Shown: positions 10,388 through 23,520 of the stretch, in pieces
How the letters are laid out: each line of letters begins with the position of its first letter
Numbering within the stretch: position 1 is the first letter of the stretch
Source of the DNA: Dryomyza anilis
Taxonomy: Eukaryota > Arthropoda > Insecta > Diptera > Dryomyzidae
DNA: 64,000 nucleotides
Direction of reading: 5' to 3'
NCBI GenBank assembly: GCA_951804985.1
Contig: OX638134.1
Location: forward strand, 5,580,001 to 5,644,000
Translations under genes and position numbers: made by a program
Notes under the pieces: model-generated
What the model was told of the DNA's origin: nothing
Database searches by the model: none
What the model saw: only the letters and a program-made list of their open reading frames with translations

Positions 10388-12418
10388 TATCAAAATATCA
10401 AAATATCAAAATATCAAAATATCAAAATATTAAAATATCAAAATATCAAAATGTCAAAATATCAAAATATCAAAATATTAAAATATCAAAATATCAAAAT
10501 GTCAAAATATCAAAATATCAAAATATCAAAATATCAAAATATCAAAATATCAAAATATCAAAATATCAAAATATCAAAATATCAAAATATCAAAATATTA
10601 AAATATTAAAATATTAAAATATCAAAATATTAAAATATCAAAATATCAAAATATCAAAATATCAAAATATCAAAATATCAAAATATCAAAATATCAAAAT
10701 ATCAAAATATCAAAATATCAAAATATCAAAATATCAAAATATCAAAATATCAAAATATCAAAATATCAAAATATCAAAATATCAAAATATCAAAATATCA
10801 AAATATCAAAATATCAAAATATCAAAATATCAAAATATCAAAATATCAAAATATCAAAATATCAAAATATCAAAATATCAAAATATCAAAATATCAAAAT
10901 ATCAAAATATCAAAATATCAAAATATTAAAATATCAAAATATCAAAATATCAAAATATCAAAATATCAAAGTATCAAAGTATCAAAATATCAAAATATCA
11001 AAATATCAAAATATCAAAATATCAAAATATCAAAATATCAAAATATCAAAATATCAAAATATCAAAATATCAAAATATCAAAATATCAAAATATCAAAAT
11101 ATCAAAATATCAAAATATCAAAATATCAAAATATCCAAATATCAAAATATCAAAATATCAAAATATCAAAATATCAAAATATCAAAATATCAAAATATCA
11201 AAATATCAATATATCAAAATATCAAAATATCAAAATATCAAAATATCAAAATATCAAAATTTCAAAATATCAAAATATCAAAATATCAAAATATCAAAAT
11301 ATCAAAATATCAAAATATCAAAATATCAAAATATCAAAATATCAAAATATCAAAATATCAAAATATCAAAATATCAAAATATCAAAATATCAAAATTTCA
11401 AAATATCAAAATATCAAAAAAATATCAAAATATCAAAATATCAAAATATCAAAATATCAAAATATCAAAATATCAAAATATCAAAATATCAAAATATCAA
11501 AATATCAAAATATCAAAATTTCAAAATATCAAAATATCAAAATATCAAAATATCAAAATATCAAAATATCAAAATATCAAAATATCAAAATATCAAAATA
11601 TCAAAATATCAAAATATCAAAATATCAAAATATCAAAATATCAAAATATCAAAATATCAAAATATCAAAATATCAAAATATCAAAATATCAAAATATCAA
11701 AATATCAAAATATCAAAATATCAAAATATCAAAATATCAAAATATCAAAATATCAAAATATCAAAATATCAAAATATCAAAATATCAAAATATCAAAATA
11801 TCAAAATATCAAAATATCAAAATATCAAAATATCAAAATATCAAAATATTAAAATATCAAAATATCAAAATATCAAAATATCAAAATATCAAAATATCAA
11901 AATATCAAAATATCAAAATATCAAAATATCAAAATATCAAAATATCAAAATATCAAAATATCAAAATATCAAAATATCAAAATATCAAAATATCAAAATA
12001 TCAAAATATCAAAATATCAAAATATCAAAATATCAAAATATCAAAATATCAAAATATCAAAATATCAAAATATCAAAATATCAAAATATCAAAATATCAA
12101 AATATCAAAATATCAAAATATCAAAATATCAAAATATCAAAATATCAAAATATCAAAATATCAAAATATCAAAATATCAAAATATCAAAATATCAAAATA
12201 TCAAAATATTAAAATATAAAAATATCAAAATATCAAAATATCAAAATATCAAAATATCAAAATATCAAAATATCAAAATATCAAAATATCAAAATATCAA
12301 AATATCAAAATATCAAAATATCAAAATATCAAAATATCAAAAGATCAAATTATCAAAATATCAAAATATCAAAATATCAAAATATCAAAATATCAAAATA
12401 TCAAAATCAACATATCAA
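10388..12418 (-). repeat. 8-bp satellite, C-variant subfamily (ATATCAAA)n
   Basis: About 250 units of AAATATCA, which differs from the preceding AAATATAA at a single position. The switch at 10388 is abrupt. Inside are T variants (ATATTAAA) near 10430, 10479 and 10597-10632, ATGTC units at 10451 and 10499 (48 bp apart), ATTTC units near 11260, 11396 and 11519, and a 3-bp insertion near 11420. The right edge decays after about 12340 (AAAGATCAAATTATC, AAAATCAACATATC). Confidence 0.96.
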
Positions 12419-13195
12419 AATAGAAAAAAATAAAATTAGAAAAAATAAAATTAGGAAAATATAAAATTAGGAAAATATAAAAATTAGAGTATAATATACC
12501 AAATATACAAAACGTAAAATATACAAACATGAAAAGTAAAAAATACAAAGTAATAAAATAAAAACACATCAAAGTGTTGCCGTTTTTATTTACGTGCTTT
12601 TGGTTCGTTTAACAGTGTTGTCATTGCGGGTTTATTCTCTTGCCTCGCTAACTATTTTTAACTCATCCTTTATATATTTTGAGTGTTTATTTTTTATTTA
12701 TTTTTATTTCGCTTTCGCGCACATATATTTAGATTATTTAGTTGCAAGTTTATTGCGAGTCAAATAAAAATGGACTTTTATTGCGTTGCAAAATCGTGTG
12801 ATTTTAATGGTCAAACTTTGAACATGACTTAAAAGTGCCATTTTGTTGATGTACTCTTTTTTATGATGTGCACTTTTTTTAAGTGTTACTCTTTTTTGTG
12901 CTTTACTCCATTTGATGTTGCAAATTTTTTAATGTTTTACGCTTTTTATGTGCACCATGGAAGTTACAATCGTAAATTACCGTGAACAAAAATTTAAAAC
13001 ATTTTTATTGCTACCCATTTCAGCTGTAATAATTGAATAAATAAAATTTAATTTATATATATTAATATGTATTTTTTAATAGGATATGAACTGTATAAAA
13101 ATTATTTTTTAAAAATATGAAATAAAATAAAGTAAAATATAAAAATATTTAATACTAGATTTTTTATAATTTTATATGCAGTTATCTCAAATTTT
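12419..13195. other. Array decay zone and AT-rich unique DNA
   Basis: The first 130 bp hold short near-repeats of AAAATAAAATTAGG, apparently a decayed array edge. After that comes AT-rich DNA with several TTTTTATGTGCACTTTTT-like words (12850-12960) but no open frame of note. Confidence 0.5.
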
Positions 13196-13790
13196 CCGAA
13201 ATAATTGTTTTTTGTTTGTTTTTTTTAGATTTAGTTAATTTCAACTATTTTCGACCACTTTCAATCATTTTTAATCACTTTCAACTGCTTTGAACCACTT
13301 TAAATCATCATTTTTGATAACTTTCAACTATTTACAATCACTTTCAATTTGGCTTCAACTCCTAATCAATTAAAACTCAAGTTTATGAGTTAATTTTAAC
13401 TACTTTCTACAGCTTTCAATCACTCTCAAATTCTTTTAACTGCTTTCAACAATTATAAATCACTATTTTTGATTACTTTCAACATTTTTAAATCACTTTC
13501 AAATTGAATTTATGAGTGATTTTATTAAATTTTTTGATTATTATTTGTTATTTTCTAAATAATATTTTTTTTGAAACGATTTATAACATTCAATAATTTT
13601 CAATTATTTTAAATCTCTTTAAAATCTAAATTTAGTTTTAAATTAAATGAATGTTCATATATTTACGGTAAAACACAATTTTTATCACTTTCAACAAATT
13701 TCAACCACTTTTGAGAACATTCAACTGCTTTTAATTTTTTAAAATTTTTGCATTAAAATAAATTAAAACACCTGTTAATGCATTTTTCAA
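13196..13790 (+). repeat. Degenerate CTTTCAACCA-type 10-mer repeats
   Basis: Irregular recurrence of TTTCAACTA, TTTCAATCA and ACTTTCAACC words at about 10-bp spacing, with heavy drift. This is the left outpost of the same domain seen at 14760-15160, 16290-18060, 18875-20690 and 21430-22630. Confidence 0.75.
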
Positions 13791-14758
13791 CTATTAAATT
13801 CATTCAAATAAATAAAAACATTTTATTATTTGAAATAAAATATTACTTCCAGTTTATATAAAAAAATAATAAAGAAAATATTTATAAAAAAAATTATATA
13901 ATTTCATATTTGAAATTGAAAATAGTCGAAAAACTCTTAATGCAAACAAAAGTGCGCATTGTTACTCTGTGGAGACTGCAGAGCAAATACAGCGCAAAAA
14001 TCGTCCTGATGACTAAGGACACACATAGCATGTCTACATTTACAGAGAAAAAAAAAAGGAAACTGTGTGCGGGGGCAGACAAACATTGTGCACTAAAGTG
14101 TAAATAGTATGAAATAAGAGAAAAAAGACAATTCTCCTAGACACCCTATAAGTGCACCGAAAACCCTACCCACTACATTACTGTCAAGTGTATCTTTTCT
14201 CGCTGCAAACAAAAGAATTAATTGAGTGCAACATTTAAGGGGGGGGGGTACAGTCACAGCAAGGGGTGAGATACAAAATAGCGAAGCATTTTAAAGCAGC
14301 ATTTTTAATTGCATACTTTAGGGCGTGTGGCATTAAAAAAGTAAACGTATGTTTTAACTATGATAAATAAATGAAATTCAAATATTTTATTTATTATTTG
14401 CATTGTTGTGAAAATTCTTTTGTATATTAAACATTTTTCGCATTACGTTGAAATTTTATTTTGTGCATTTTTATCACATTACTTCCTACGCATGCATACA
14501 ATTTGCTTCACTGCACATTTATAAAATACAAATTGCAACAATATCACTTAACAAGATATATTATAACAAAAATATTTTGCTTTATACATGGAAATTTTAA
14601 AAATGTGCAGAATTCAATTTTTATGATTCAATTCAATTACAATATTCCATGCTGCTACATTATGTATATAAAAATCATTTTATATTATTTCTATTTTAAT
14701 TTAATTTTTTTATTCATCTTTTTTTATCATAAGAGCATTTCTTAATGAGAAAAAAATT
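13791..14758. other. AT-rich unique DNA with a G10 run
   Basis: Overlapping opposite-strand frames at 13894-14082 minus and 13910-14107 plus, and a 94-codon plus frame at 14461-14745, all without recognisable domains. A run of ten G at 14239-14248 stands out in DNA this AT-rich. No RNA gene seen. Confidence 0.45.
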
Positions 14759-15160
14759 TAAATCTAAGTAATTTTAAGTGTAAATTAAGTAATTCAACTA
14801 TTTCTAAATAATTTCAATCTCATTTAAATATATAATTCAATATCTTTCAATTGTTTTCAATTACCTTGAACCAATTTAAGTTATTTTCAACTTATATTCA
14901 ACTATATTTTATTTTATTTAATCACTTTTAACTTTTTTAAATTATTTTGTAGCACTATCAATCATATTCAACATTTTTTATTATCTTTCAATAATTTTCA
15001 GTCACTCTACAACGAAAAAACTTCAATTTGATGATTTTATTTGAACTATTATGAATTTTTTCATCAACTACCAGATTCAATTCTTCAATTTGATGATTTT
15101 ATTTATTACTATTATGAATTTTTTCCTCAACTATCAGATTCATTCTATGAAAAATTTCAT
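14759..15160 (+). repeat. Degenerate CTTTCAACCA-type repeats
   Basis: Drifted TTTCAACTA and TTTCAATTA words. It includes a near-identical pair of about 57 bp (CTTCAATTTGATGATTTTAT at about 15021 and 15082), a small direct duplication. Confidence 0.65.
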
Positions 15161-15436
15161 TCATTGAATTGAGATTAAATATTTTTCATGATCAATATGA
15201 CGTTTTTAAACATCAAATTAACTCAGAAAAATGTGTCTTCATTTACACATTTATGTACTTAAAATGTTCGTAAGGTTTATGTTAATAAATTGAAATATTT
15301 TGCTTGCTTGATTCATAAAATATATATATATATATATATTTTTTTAATCTGAAATATTTGTAAAATATTTTTTTAAAGTAATTAATTAAAAAAAAATAAT
15401 ATTTTTCGAAAATAAAATTCAATAAAAAATATGTGA
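15161..15436. other. AT-rich flank with a (TA)n tract
   Basis: AT-rich DNA containing a (TA) dinucleotide run at about 15320-15340. No gene seen. It abuts the right end of DINE/mini-me copy B. Confidence 0.5.
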
Positions 15437-16286
15437 AAACGAGTTGGGAAAGTTAGGTCACATGGGTAAGTTCGGTCACATGGGGCGGATTTTTATAGTC
15501 GGTCGGGCCCGACTATGGAATACCCTACACCTTTGGTGGAGATATTAATGAGGAATATTTAATTGTATACCTTAATTTTAAATTTTTAATTATGCTGAAC
15601 TTCAGAATATTATTCATATATCAGAAATTTACGTCTTATATCCCCATAAATTAAAAAAAATTATATAAAGTATAAAAAACCAAAAAAAAAAAAATGAAAA
15701 ATATAATTGGGCGGACCACGCCTATATTTAAAATTTTGAAAGGCTAATATTTCATAAATTTGATTTTAATAATTTACGGATCAAATTTTTACTATGAAAA
15801 CCCGGGATATAATGAAAATAAAAAGTAGGCGGATCACGCCCATTTTTGGACCACATATTTTTAGGTATATTCTAACAATACGTTTTAAATTTTATAACTA
15901 TATCTTGAATACTTTTCGAAATATTAGTTTCGAAAGAGTTATATAAAAGTGACTTGTATGGGAGGTGGGCGTGTCCGTTGACCGATTTTGCTCATTTTCA
16001 AGCTCAGTTCCTACTTTTGGCTAAAATATATTGAGACGAAATTTCATCGCATTCTGATCAGTATTTCTCAAGTTATTCTGTATTCGGACAGCAAGACAGC
16101 AAGACAGCAAGACAGCAAGACAGCAAGACGGACAGACAGACAGACAGACGGACATGGCTAAACGGACTCGGGTAGTTATGCTGATCAAGAATATATATAC
16201 TTTTCCATACCGGACACGCCTCCTAAGGGGCGTTACAATATATGCACAAAGTTAATATACCCTGTACCTCATAGGTGTAGGGTATA
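15437..16286 (-). mobile_element. DINE-1/mini-me-like element, copy B (inverted, apparently complete)
   Basis: Reads on the minus strand from TATACCCTACACCTATGAGG (16286) to the AACTCGTTTT end (15437). Both termini are present. It has the internal ATTCTTGATCAGCATAACTA block, a microsatellite of GACAGCAA units plus a short (GACA)n at 16090-16155, and the TAGTCGGGCCCGACCGACTA dyad near the right end. The flanks on both sides are the CTTTCAACCA repeat domain or its AT-rich spacer, so it inserted into that domain. No open frame: non-autonomous. Confidence 0.85.
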
Positions 16287-18060
16287 AAAATATTTCCGGC
16301 TACTTTCAAAAAATCTCTTTCAACGAATATTCAACTATTTTCCACCACTTTCATTCTATTCTAATGAATATTCAGATCATTTTAACCAGTTTAATTATCT
16401 TCAATTAGTTTGTTCAATTCACTTTCAATTAATTTAAATTATTTCTGATCATTAAAAACCGTTTTCAATTATTTTCAACTACTTTCAACAACATGAAATC
16501 GAACTATTCTAAATTTTATTTAATCACTTTTAATTAGTGTTAACCACATACATTTTATTAAGCTACATTATATTTTCAATCAGTCCCATAACTTTATTTA
16601 GTTCACTAATATTTTAACTATTTTAAACTACTTTCAACTAATATTCAATTACTTTCTATAATTTTCAATCTCTATAAATTCGTTCCCCACTTTCAAATAC
16701 TTTGACACTAATACGACTAATATTTAACTCTATTTCATTCCATTTCAATAAATATTTAACTTCTTCTAATTAGTTTCAACGAGTTTCAATAATTTTTAAT
16801 AACTTTCCATCTGTTTCAACCAATTTTTAATAACTTTCCGTCTGTTTCAACTAATTTATAATATTTTCCATCATTTTCAACCACATTCAATATTATTTCA
16901 CTATTTTTAAATATATTTAAGCACTCTCAATTACTTTGTATTTTTTTAATTACAGTCAAAATCTTACAAAAATTATTTATTTATGTACCTTAGCAACTTT
17001 CGAACTCTTTAACTTATATTCAACTATATTCAATCATTTTCAATCACTCTTTATAATTGCTTTAAACCACTTTCAGTCTCTTTCAACTTATAATTCAACT
17101 ACTTTCAACTAATTATAATAAATTCTAATGAATATTCAGCATTTTGAATCTGTTAAATCACTTTCACTTAGTTTCAACTTTTAATTCATGAATATTTAAA
17201 CTTTTTCCAACCACTTTCCATAATTATACAACTACTTTCAACAATTTTCAGATACAACCAATTATTTTTAACTACTATCAAACACTTTTAATCTTTTTCA
17301 GTTAATAACTGACTACTTTCAATCACTTATCATGCTATTTCAATCAATATTTAACTTATTTCAATCACTTTTAATAAGTTTATATTATTTTTAATAACTT
17401 TTCATCTGTTTAAACTTATATTTAATTATATTAAGTTACTTTCATTCGCATTCAATTATATTCAAATACTTTTAAACATTTTTTTTAAATTATTTTAAAT
17501 ACATTCAAGATCAAGTTCTTTCAATCTTTTCAACTTATATTCAACTATTTTCAATAATTTCAATTACTCTCAATTATTTTTAATTACTTTCAACCACTTT
17601 CAGTCTCTTTCAATTAATTTCAACTACTTTCAAACCAATTTTAATATATTTTAATAAACATTCAACTATTTTTTTAATTACTTTCAATTACATTCAATTA
17701 GTTTCAATTTTTATAGCTTTTTTAACTATTTCAAACCACTTTTAACTAATATACAACTACTTCCAGAAACTTAAAAATTCTTTCAATACTTATTCAACCA
17801 TCTTCAATTTATTTCAAATAATATTAGACTGTTTTCAATAATTTTCAATCACTTTCAATTAATTTCAACCGTTTTAAATCATTTTCTGTCATTTCAATTA
17901 TTTACAAATATTTTCAAGCCATTTCAATCTCTTTCAAATATTGTTCAACCTATTTCAATCTCTTTCAACTAATATACAACTACTTTCAAACATTTCAATC
18001 ACATTTAATTTTTTCCAACTTATTTCAACCAATTTCAACCACTTTCAATCTCTTTCGCTT
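16287..18060 (+). repeat. Degenerate CTTTCAACCA-type 10-mer domain
   Basis: Nearly 1.8 kb of words such as TTTCAACCAC, TTTCAATCAC and ATTTTCAACTA at 9-12 bp spacing. Units are too diverged for a single consensus array but the period and strand asymmetry (TTTCAA on plus) are constant. No open frames of note. Confidence 0.8.
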
Positions 18061-18874
18061 AAACGATAATGTATTTATTACGTCTTAAAATCCACTTTTT
18101 CGTAAATTGCTGCTAAATCAGGCATCATTAAATCCTAAAAATAACAACAACATGTTGTAAAACGACAATGACAAACAAAACACACCAACAAATACTACTA
18201 AATTGCACAACAAGGACTTGTTTAATAGTCCTGCTGCAACGTTCAACTTGGTTTTGCCTGCGATTTACAAAATTTCGTTCTTTTGTTTGCAACAAGTAAC
18301 AAAGTTTGAAAAATAAATATATAGGCGACTTTGCTAGATTTTTGGTGCACTGGCAACTGTTGCTTTTGAAGGTCGTTTGTGATTTTTTTTTTAAATATTT
18401 TTTATTTTCTGTGTTGCTACAACATAGCTGCAATTGGGTTAATTGCTACTGTGTTATGTTGCAAAATGTCGCTGTGTGTCGAGCGCTCTTTAACTATGGC
18501 ACAAAAGTGGAATTTTCATAAAATTTCATTGAAAGCGAACAAAAAAAATCGATGTCACTGTGTTGACTACTACTGTCGTTTGCAAAGCACGTCTTTAAAT
18601 TGTTTTCAAGTTGTTTTATTTTGCAATATGTTAATGCACGGCATGCTAAGGACGTGCTGTGTTCCAGGAAGAGAAAGACATAGAAAGTGAAAAGGCAAAG
18701 TAACGCAGTCTGTAGTCCTTGTTATTTCGACGACCTTTTGAAAATGTTTATGTTGTTGCTTGAGGCGAAGGTCGTAATTTGTGTGTTTATGTTTTTTTTT
18801 TTTAATTTATTTACATTATTTTATTTTTATATTTTTCATTTAAAATAAATTGTTTGTTTTCGATTTCTTGTAGT
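18061..18874. other. Unique island inside the CTTTCAACCA domain
   Basis: Less AT-rich DNA with overlapping frames on both strands (18128-18433 minus; 18306-18521 and 18379-18690 plus). None has a recognisable domain. Several contain Cys- and Leu-rich stretches that come from TTGCTG words. Could be an exon remnant or plain intergenic DNA; I cannot decide. Confidence 0.35.
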
Positions 18875-20690
18875 TTAATAATATGCAACCACTTTCAATC
18901 ACTTTCAATACCTTTCAAACACTTTCAACTATTTTATATTTTGAATATTACACAATTTAATTACTTTCGTACTCTCTCAACTGCATTCAACCACTTTCAA
19001 ATACGTATAATTTTGGAATTTTTCAATTATTTTCTATCATTTTCAAACAGTTTCGACCATTTTCTACCAGTTCCAATCAATTACAACCAGTTTCAATAAC
19101 ATTCAACCACTGTAAACTGCTTTCAATCAATTTCAAAATATTTTCAACCACTTCGAATCAACTATAACACTTTCAATCAATTCAATTTCAACCAGTTTCA
19201 ACCACAGTATTTTCCACCAGTTTCAATCATTTTCAACCAGTTTTAATAATTTTCAAACAATTTCAACAACTTTCTATCATTTTCAATCAATTTTAAGTGC
19301 TTTCAACTACGTTCATCCACTTTTAACCACTTTCAATAAGTTTCAACCACTTTCAACTGATTTATAACATTTTCAATCAATTTCAAGTACTTTCAACTAC
19401 TTTCAACTACTTTCAACTACTTTCCACCACTTTTAACCACTTTTACTTTTAACCACTTTCAATCACTTTCCCCTATTATATATTTTTGATAATACGCAAT
19501 TTAATTACTTGCATGCACTTTCAACCTATTTCAACTTTATTCAACCACTTTCAACTACGTACAATTTTGGAATTTGTAATTAAATTCAACAAATTTCAAT
19601 GTAATTATAGCACTTTTAACAACTTCTAACCATCTGCAATCTTTTTAAAATATTTTTTATAATTTTCATTGTTTTTTACTACTATTATTTTTAAATCTAA
19701 TTCAACTAATATTCAACCACTTCATATTAAATTCAATTATTTAAAATTACTTTTATTCATTTACACTCAAATATTTTTAGCAACTTTCAACCAATTTAAA
19801 TCTCTTCAACTTATATTTAACAAGTTTTAACCACTATCTATGCATTTTAAAAATACTTAACTAATTTCAATTATTATCAACTATTTTCATCTACTTTCCA
19901 TAATATTGCTTGCTTGTAACTTGCTTGCAACCACTTTCAATTTCTTTATTATCAACTAATTGAAATTATTTTAATTCCATTCAACCATTTCCAATATCTT
20001 TCAACTATTTTTCATGTATATTCAATCATTTGGATTACTATTCATTGAACATTCAACTTCTTTCTATCTATTTCAACCATTTCAGTCTATTTCAAACTAA
20101 TTTAGATTACTTTAATACATTTTCAATAACTTTCAACCACTTTCAAATATTTTTCATGTATATTCGATCATTTTCCATTACTATCAATTACTTTCAACTA
20201 CTTTAAACCACTTTATACCAGTTTTAATAATTTTCCACCAGTTTTAATCATTTTCAACCAGTTTTAACTAATTTCAGTCTATTTTAAACTTATTAAAGAT
20301 CACTTTAATTTATTTTAAATCATTTTCAACTACTATCAAGCACTTTCAATTCTTTTTCAAGTCTCTTTGATCATTTTCCATTACACTTAATTAGTTCCAA
20401 CTACTTTAAACGAATTTCGATCAGTTTCCATCAGTTTCAACCAGTTCCAATCATTTTCACCCATTTTCAATCAATTTTAAGTCCTTTCAACCACTTTAAT
20501 CACTTTTATCTAATCAACTTTCATTCATTTTCAATAAATTACAATCACTTTCAATTACTTTCAATCGCTTTCAACCACTTTCATCTACTTTCAACTACCT
20601 TCAACCACTTTCAACCACTTTCAATCACTTTCAACCAATTTCAAAATCCTTAAAATACATTCAAATATTTTAGTCAAATCAAAATTCACT
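18875..20690 (+). repeat. CTTTCAACCA 10-mer domain, best preserved segment
   Basis: Here the 10-bp unit is clearest, for example four consecutive ACTTTCAACT units at about 19389-19425 and CTTTCAACCA runs at about 20535-20640. Variants replace CC with TC (AATCA) or use TTTTCAACCA. Strand asymmetry is kept throughout. Confidence 0.85.
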
Positions 20691-21430
20691 GCATATTAAT
20701 TTAGTTACAACCATTAATAATAATCAGAAAATGTTCACAAATAAAAACCATGCACCTTGTACTCTTCGATCCATTAAATAATAACTTGCATAAAAATACA
20801 GTTTCGTTGCATTGCCTGCGGGAATTTTTTCATAAAGTTTCAGTTGAATGCACAGTACCACATTTTTCCAGCACTCATGGCGAAATGTTGTACAAAGTGT
20901 CAACGTCAAACACTGCTCTTCAGCACGATATCGATGGACGAATTTACATATTTATCAAAAAAAATAAAAACAAAAAGTTATTTTGCTGCATTTGAAATGT
21001 AGTCGAGCGACACAATATATATTCTAAACAATTGCGTGGATTTTCTTTCTCCAATGAATACAAATATTATCGTTTATTATTCAAAGCTATAAAAATATAA
21101 AATATTAAAATACAAATTGAAAAATAAAAAAAAAATCTTGTTGACTACGATTGAAGCATTTTTAATAGTTTTTATATATTTCTTTATTGTTTTTTATTTT
21201 TATTGTTTTTTTTTTTATTTTTATATTTCTATATTTTTATGTTGCAGTAAGTTTTATGATACATTGGAAAAGTTTTGCAGTTTTTTTAATTAAAAGTGCA
21301 TTTTTTATCAATATTTGTAAAAAAAACTAAAATGACTTGTTTTCAACATGAGCTGACAAAGTAATAATTTATTTTAAAAAATATATGTTTTAAAAATAAT
21401 AAAAACTATTTAAATTGTATTATTAAAATT
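20691..21430. other. Unique AT-rich island
   Basis: Opposite-strand frames overlap at 20724-20909 minus and 20750-20995 plus, with no domain recognised. A short ATATTTTTAT-like stretch near 21220 resembles the 8-bp satellite edge. Nothing else. Confidence 0.4.
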
Positions 21431-22630
21431 TTGGAGAAACTACTTTCAATAATCCCTAAATAAGACTAAGTAAAACACTCAAATTAATCGATTTCAATCA
21501 CTTTCAGTAAAATGTATTTAATCTACTTTAATTATTACTGATTAATCTCGATCCACTTACAACTGTTGAATCACTATGAATCACTTGCCGTCACATTCAA
21601 TCATCTACAATCACTATCAAGCTGTATTAGCCTCTTTCCATCAATTTCAATCATTTTTAATTAATTTTATTTAATCAATACCAATGACTACTAATCTTTT
21701 TCAAGCATTTTTAATCATTTTTCAATTAGAATAAGTCACTTACAATCACTTTCAATCACTATCAGCTACTTTCAATCACTTAAAATCCTTTTAACTTTTT
21801 CAATTTGAATCAGTATCGAACTCTATAGTCACCAACAATCACTACCGAACTCTCTTAATCCCTATTAATCATAATCAAACACTTTCAATCACTATCAATC
21901 AATTATAATCAATATCAATCACATTTATTAACATACATTTCAATAGTTACAAAACAAAATTTAAATCATTTTATTGACTATCAGTCACTTTCAGTCACAT
22001 TCAATCATATTCAAGCGTCCTTAGTCAATTTCAGTAAATTTTAATTTATTTTAATACATCAATTTTAAACACTAATAATCTCATATACTTACTTTCAATT
22101 ACAATTAGTCACTTACAATCATTTTCAACCTTTATCAGTCACTTACAACCACTTTCAATCATTTCAAATCACGTTATTTTATCAATTTCAATCACTTTTG
22201 CTCTCTTTTAATCACTATCAATCACTTTCAATCAATATCAATCACTTGCTATCACTTTCAATCACTATCAATCACTTTCAATCACTATCAATCACTCTCA
22301 ACCGCAATCAGTCAACTCAAATCACAGCCAATTACATTTATTTATTCAATTTCAACTATTGCCAAATAATCTACATCACTTTTATCAATCAGATTCAGGC
22401 ATATTTAATGACATTCAATCACTATCAATTAGTTTCAGTCACTTCCGATTGGAAGTGATTGCTTTCAAATATTTGTAAATATTTTATTTATGTATTATAC
22501 CAATACATTTCAACCGCCAATAAACTCACTTTATTACCTTAAATCATTTTCAAACATTTTTAGTTTCTTTCAATCACTTTCAACTACTTTCAACCACTTT
22601 CAATCACTTTCAACCAATATTTTAATTTTT
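21431..22630 (+). repeat. Degenerate TCAATCACTWT repeats
   Basis: A variant of the 10-mer domain where CAATCACTATCAATCACTTT dominates, clearest at about 22205-22300. A mixture of 10- and 11-bp spacing. The 86-codon frame at 22198-22458 reads the repeat as SLSININH-like text and is not a credible gene. Confidence 0.8.
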
Positions 22631-23094
22631 AATATTTGTCCTTATTATACTTAAGTATTATTCTAAAATTCAAATAATAATTTATAAATAAAAATGTATC
22701 TAAAATAAAAATACAAAACTTTTTTTTTTTCTTTTCTTTACATTCTCTAAATTTCTCTATCCAGACAGAAACTGCGAACATAAAAAATCTTTATTTTCCT
22801 AAATGCTTTATACAGATCTCATCACATTCTCATTACGAGAAATGTATGCAATGCACTGAAAGATTGTTTGAAATTGTGCAATTCTGCGAAATGTTTCCTG
22901 CATTTATTTCGTCCGTCCTCTGGCTGCGTTTTGAGTATTCTTCTGCGACTTGTCTGCCAAACACACACTCTAAGTTGGCATTAATTTAATTTGTGCGCTC
23001 CAATTCATGCGAAGAATTCTTTGCATCCGACATAGAATTTTTCTCATACTTCTTTTTTTAACTTCAAACGTTCATGCACTTAAAATATACATTT
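22631..23094. other. Unique AT-rich spacer
   Basis: No tandem structure and no open frame of interest. Moderately mixed composition from 22770 to 23060. Confidence 0.4.
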
Positions 23095-23520
23095 TTTTTT
23101 ACAAAAAATTCAAATTTTTACAAAAAATTCAAATTTTCACTAAAAATTAATTTGTTCAGTAAAAATTATATGTTTCACTAAAAATTAAATGTTCACTAAA
23201 AATTTAATTTTTTACTACAAATTCAATTTTTCACAAAAAATTCAAATTTTCCCTAATAAATCATTTTTTCACAAATAATAAAATTTTATACTGAAAATTT
23301 AATTTTCACTAAAAGTTCAATATTTCTTTAAAAAAAAAATTTGAAAATCGTGAAAAAATTTTCACAAAAAAAAATAAATTTTTCACTTAAGATTTAATTT
23401 CACTGACAGTTTTTTAGGCATAATAAATATTTAAATATTTCACCAAAAATTAAATCATTAAAATTTTAAATTTAATTGAAAATTCAGTTTTTGACTAAAT
23501 TCTAAATTTCATTTTTAAAA
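23095..23520 (+). repeat. Degenerate 19-bp minisatellite
   Basis: Drifted ATTCAATTTTTCACTAAAA units with frequent indels, the same family as at 24165-26125 but much older in appearance. Confidence 0.8.
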
